Assembly (NCBI GenBank): GCA_026397855.1
Contig: JAPLUA010000485.1
Span: forward strand, 1-7,052
Direction of reading: 5' to 3'
Origin: Verrucomicrobiota bacterium
GTDB lineage: Bacteria > Verrucomicrobiota > Verrucomicrobiia > Limisphaerales > UBA8199
DNA length: 7,052 bases
Part shown: positions 5,030-7,052 of the stretch, piece after piece
Numbering within the stretch: the stretch's first letter is position 1
How the letters are laid out: each line of letters starts with the position of its first letter
Notes under the pieces: generated by a model
The model's database searches: none
What the model saw: only the letters and a program-made list of their open reading frames with translations
What the model was told of the DNA's origin: nothing
Position numbers and translations under genes: made by a program

Positions 5030-6430
5030 GTGAAATCTCACGGTTCTCTTTTGCAAACGCTTCGCACAGCCTTGTTCCTGGCAGTCGCCGCCTGTTTCAC
5101 CGGCTGCATAACCTCGAAAGCCCCGCAGGCATCCTTGCGCGTCGCTACATTCCGTTGCGATGTGACCCCCGGCACCGGCGAGCCCCTGGTATGGGCCACA
5201 CCGCTCACCAGGGTTGAAGACCCCCTGCTGGTCAAGGGGATCGTCCTCGAAGACGGCACCAACCGCATGGTGCTGTGCGGCATTGACTGGTGCCTGATAG
5301 GCAATGAATCCGAACTCTCCTTCCGCCGGACCTTGGCGGACGCTGCCGGCACTGATCCATCGCACGCGGCCATCCAGTGCCTGCACCAGCACGCGGCCCC
5401 GTATGCGGATGAGCAAGCCTACCGCCTGCTGGAAGGCGCGCCCACGCCGCTGCCGCATCTGAGCGCGCAGTTCCTGAGCTCTGTCCGCAGCCGCCTGGCA
5501 ACGGCGGTGCGCGACGCCGTGGCACGTCTGGAGCCGTTCGACCGCGTCGGCACGGGCGAGGTGAAGGCTGAGCGGATCGCTTCCGAGCGTCGGCTGCGCG
5601 ACGAAAACGGCCACCCGCTGGTCCGTTGGAGCGCCGCGGCCAAAGACCCCAAAATGGCCGCGGCCCCTGAAGGCCCCATTGACCCGTTCCTGAAAACCAT
5701 CACGCTAGCCCGCGGGGACAAGCCCCTGGTGCGACTGCACTATTACGCCACCCATCCCCAGACCTTTTGCTGCGATGGCCGCGCCTCCGCGGACTTCGTC
5801 GGCCTGGCCCGGGAATCCGTCGAACGCGAGGACAAGGTGTTCCAGGTTTACTTCACCGGCTGCTCAGGCGACGTGACTGCGGGCAAATACAATGACGGCT
5901 CGCCGCAGGCCTTGGCCGATCTCACCCGGCGCCTCCAGACGGCCATGCAGGCCGCTATTGCAAACACCCGATACGCGCCCGCTGAGCACCTGGTTTGGCG
6001 CACTCAAGCGCTGCTGATGCCGTTGCGCGCCCCCGGTGAACAGGTCGCCATCCAGAGCCGCGCCTGGCTTAACGATCCCGCGCAAGGCCAAAGCCTGCGC
6101 GTCTATGAAGGCGCAATGCGGATCGCCTTCGCCGAACGGATTGGCCGTCCGATCCAGGTCAGTTCGCTCCAGATCGGCAAGGTTCACATCCTCAACCTGC
6201 CGGGCGAGCCAATGCTCGATTTCCAGCGGTTCGCCCAACAGGCCGCGCCCCACGACTTCGTGGCGGTGGCGGGCTATGGCGACTGCGGCTGCGCCTATAT
6301 CTGCACCGACAAAGCCATCGCCGAGGGCGGCTACGAACCTTCCGCTTCCAACGTGGGGGTAGGGTCCGAGGCCATACTGAAGAAGGGGATCCAGGCCCTC
6401 CTAGACGAGCCCGCAGCAAGCAGGCCCTGA
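5030..6430 (+). CDS. Lipoprotein of the neutral/alkaline ceramidase-like family
   Basis: A 466-residue protein using GTG at 5030, eight bases after the preceding stop. This start gives a coherent lipoprotein signal: hydrophobic LRTALFLAVAACFTGC with Cys26 as the probable lipidated residue. The rest resembles the N-terminal (catalytic) domain of neutral/alkaline non-lysosomal ceramidases: RVATFRCDVTPG, DPLLVKGIVLEDG, CLHQHAAP (His119, His121), HYYATHPQTF (His242), ASADFVG, GCSGDVTAGKYND, LPGEPMLDF (Glu393) and GYGDCGCAYICTDKAIAEGGYEP. These positions fit the zinc-site His and Glu of that family. The serine nucleophile expected after G-D-[VI] is Thr283 here, and the C-terminal domain of true ceramidases (about 650 residues) is absent. 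The substrate is therefore unknown and ceramide hydrolysis should not be assumed. The protein is Cys-rich around 247-248 and 419-425. It probably shares a transcript with the EIIA fusion gene. Confidence 0.85.
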   Translation: MKSHGSLLQTLRTALFLAVAACFTGCITSKAPQASLRVATFRCDVTPGTGEPLVWATPLTRVEDPLLVKGIVLEDGTNRMVLCGIDWCLIGNESELSFRRTLADAAGTDPSHAAIQCLHQHAAPYADEQAYRLLEGAPTPLPHLSAQFLSSVRSRLATAVRDAVARLEPFDRVGTGEVKAERIASERRLRDENGHPLVRWSAAAKDPKMAAAPEGPIDPFLKTITLARGDKPLVRLHYYATHPQTFCCDGRASADFVGLARESVEREDKVFQVYFTGCSGDVTAGKYNDGSPQALADLTRRLQTAMQAAIANTRYAPAEHLVWRTQALLMPLRAPGEQVAIQSRAWLNDPAQGQSLRVYEGAMRIAFAERIGRPIQVSSLQIGKVHILNLPGEPMLDFQRFAQQAAPHDFVAVAGYGDCGCAYICTDKAIAEGGYEPSASNVGVGSEAILKKGIQALLDEPAASRP

Positions 6431-6484
6431 TCGCGCCGCGCCCCTCCACGCTCCCACGCTTCACACTTGGACGCTCCACGCCCC
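6431..6484. repeat. degenerate ACGCT/CTCCACGC tract between convergent genes
   Basis: The 54 bases between the convergent stops are a C-rich imperfect repeat. CTCCACGC occurs at 6444-6451 and 6474-6481, and ACGCT at 6448, 6456 and 6471. It forms no good hairpin followed by a T-run, so it is not called as a terminator. The unit differs from the heptamer tract in the agmatine deiminase gene, but both are short pyrimidine-rich tracts of the same style. Confidence 0.5.
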
Positions 6485-7052
6485 CTAAGGCGGGGTAACG
6501 ACGCGGTAGAACCGTTTGCCAAGGCTGGCCGCCCCGGTGTTGGTGTACCAGAACTGGCCTGCCACGAGGGAATTCGTGCTGAGGGAAACCCAGTTTGCAA
6601 GGTTCGTGCTGCCCCATATTGAAAAACCCTGCGGGGCAGTGCCGCTGACGCGGAAGGCAAACTTGCCGCCAGCCAGACACCGGGGAGAATCCAGGCGCAA
6701 TTGCGGAATGCTCTGGTTGATTGTCCAGGTGACGGTTTGGCTGAGAAGATTCGTAGGATCTGTGCGCACCAACGCAGTGTTGTCCTGAACCAGGGCGCTG
6801 AGCCGGTTGGTGCCGTTGGGAAGGATCTGCGGCAAAAAGGTAACGCTTGGGTTGGTGGCGCCGCTCCAGGCTACGCCATTGGTAAACCATTGGACGCTCA
6901 GATTATGAGTAGCGGGCTGGAGCCGGGTTACGCTGAAGTTCAAAGCCTGGTTGGTCGTGACCGAAAGATTGGTGTTGGCGGGTGCAAAAGCGTCCACCGG
7001 CCGGACCTTCTGGTAAATCGCCAGGACCAGAGCTTCGCTGCAGACCGCGCAA
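6485..7052 (-). CDS. C-terminal part of a secreted protein, probable M64-type metallopeptidase
   Basis: The frame is open from the right edge to the TAG at 6487-6485, giving 188 codons. A GTG at 6997 is in frame but lies inside the continuing reading frame, so the gene surely starts beyond the window. The first visible residues, CAVCSEALVLAIYQKVRPVD, resemble the end of the IgA-peptidase M64 catalytic domain, where a CxxC precedes a helix and an [RS]P[ILV]D turn; this is from memory. The zinc motif HExxH would lie outside the window. An Ig-like segment follows (NLSVQWFTNG, then PNGTNRLSALVQD). The final 70 residues, with GTAPQGFSIWGSTNLANWVS and ending KRFYRVVTPP, form the same kind of terminal module as the exported protein at 316-2442. 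Its direction converges on the ceramidase-like lipoprotein gene. Confidence 0.65.
   Translation of the reverse strand, partial: CAVCSEALVLAIYQKVRPVDAFAPANTNLSVTTNQALNFSVTRLQPATHNLSVQWFTNGVAWSGATNPSVTFLPQILPNGTNRLSALVQDNTALVRTDPTNLLSQTVTWTINQSIPQLRLDSPRCLAGGKFAFRVSGTAPQGFSIWGSTNLANWVSLSTNSLVAGQFWYTNTGAASLGKRFYRVVTPP

Noticed and set aside
4961..5110. Frameshift continuing the EIIA domain into the next frame (APTNLSLILCVKSHG)
   Set aside because: There is a faint likeness to an EIIA strand, but that stretch is explained by the lipoprotein start and signal peptide. The in-frame ending already looks like the EIIA C-terminal helix.
6192..6890. 232-codon minus-strand frame spanning the lipoprotein end and the last gene
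   Set aside because: It is out of frame with the well-supported genes on both sides and has no domain features.

Overview
The window is a stretch of GC-rich bacterial chromosome. It most resembles the Verrucomicrobiota (Pedosphaera/Limisphaerales type). The assignment is an inference from several cues. Two secreted proteins end in the same kind of C-terminal module closing on FYR. There is a helix-turn-helix/PTS-EIIA fusion protein and a ceramidase-like lipoprotein of a kind common in Planctomycetes and Verrucomicrobia. Short tandem tracts lie in or between genes, and most start codons lack a clear Shine-Dalgarno sequence. No rRNA, tRNA, CRISPR array, insertion sequence or phage gene was seen.

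Layout from left to right. Positions 1-122 (minus) hold the first 40 codons of a protein running off the left edge, possibly a DEAD/DEAH helicase. Positions 316-2442 (minus) encode a large exported protein with two InlB-B-type repeats and several beta-rich modules. A 256-base gap with a candidate promoter separates it from an agmatine deiminase gene (2699-3802, minus). A 119-base divergent promoter region containing a perfect 14-bp palindrome follows. Next come three plus-strand genes in close order: ferritin (3922-4431), a DNA-binding protein fused to a shortened PTS EIIA domain (4470-5021), and a lipoprotein of the neutral/alkaline ceramidase-like family (5030-6430). The gaps of 38 and 8 bases suggest co-transcription. 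Convergent to them, 6485 to the right edge (minus) holds the 3' part of another secreted protein, probably an M64-type metallopeptidase.

Functionally this is housekeeping plus secreted-protein territory: polyamine synthesis from agmatine, iron storage, a possible phosphorylation-responsive regulator, and exported hydrolases or surface proteins. I see no clear multi-gene novel system. The best points for a second look are the EIIA domain that seems to have lost its middle while keeping its C-terminal helix, the palindrome placed between a candidate -35 and -10 of the ferritin gene, the heptamer tract embedded in frame in the agmatine deiminase gene, and the changed active-site position in the ceramidase-like lipoprotein.
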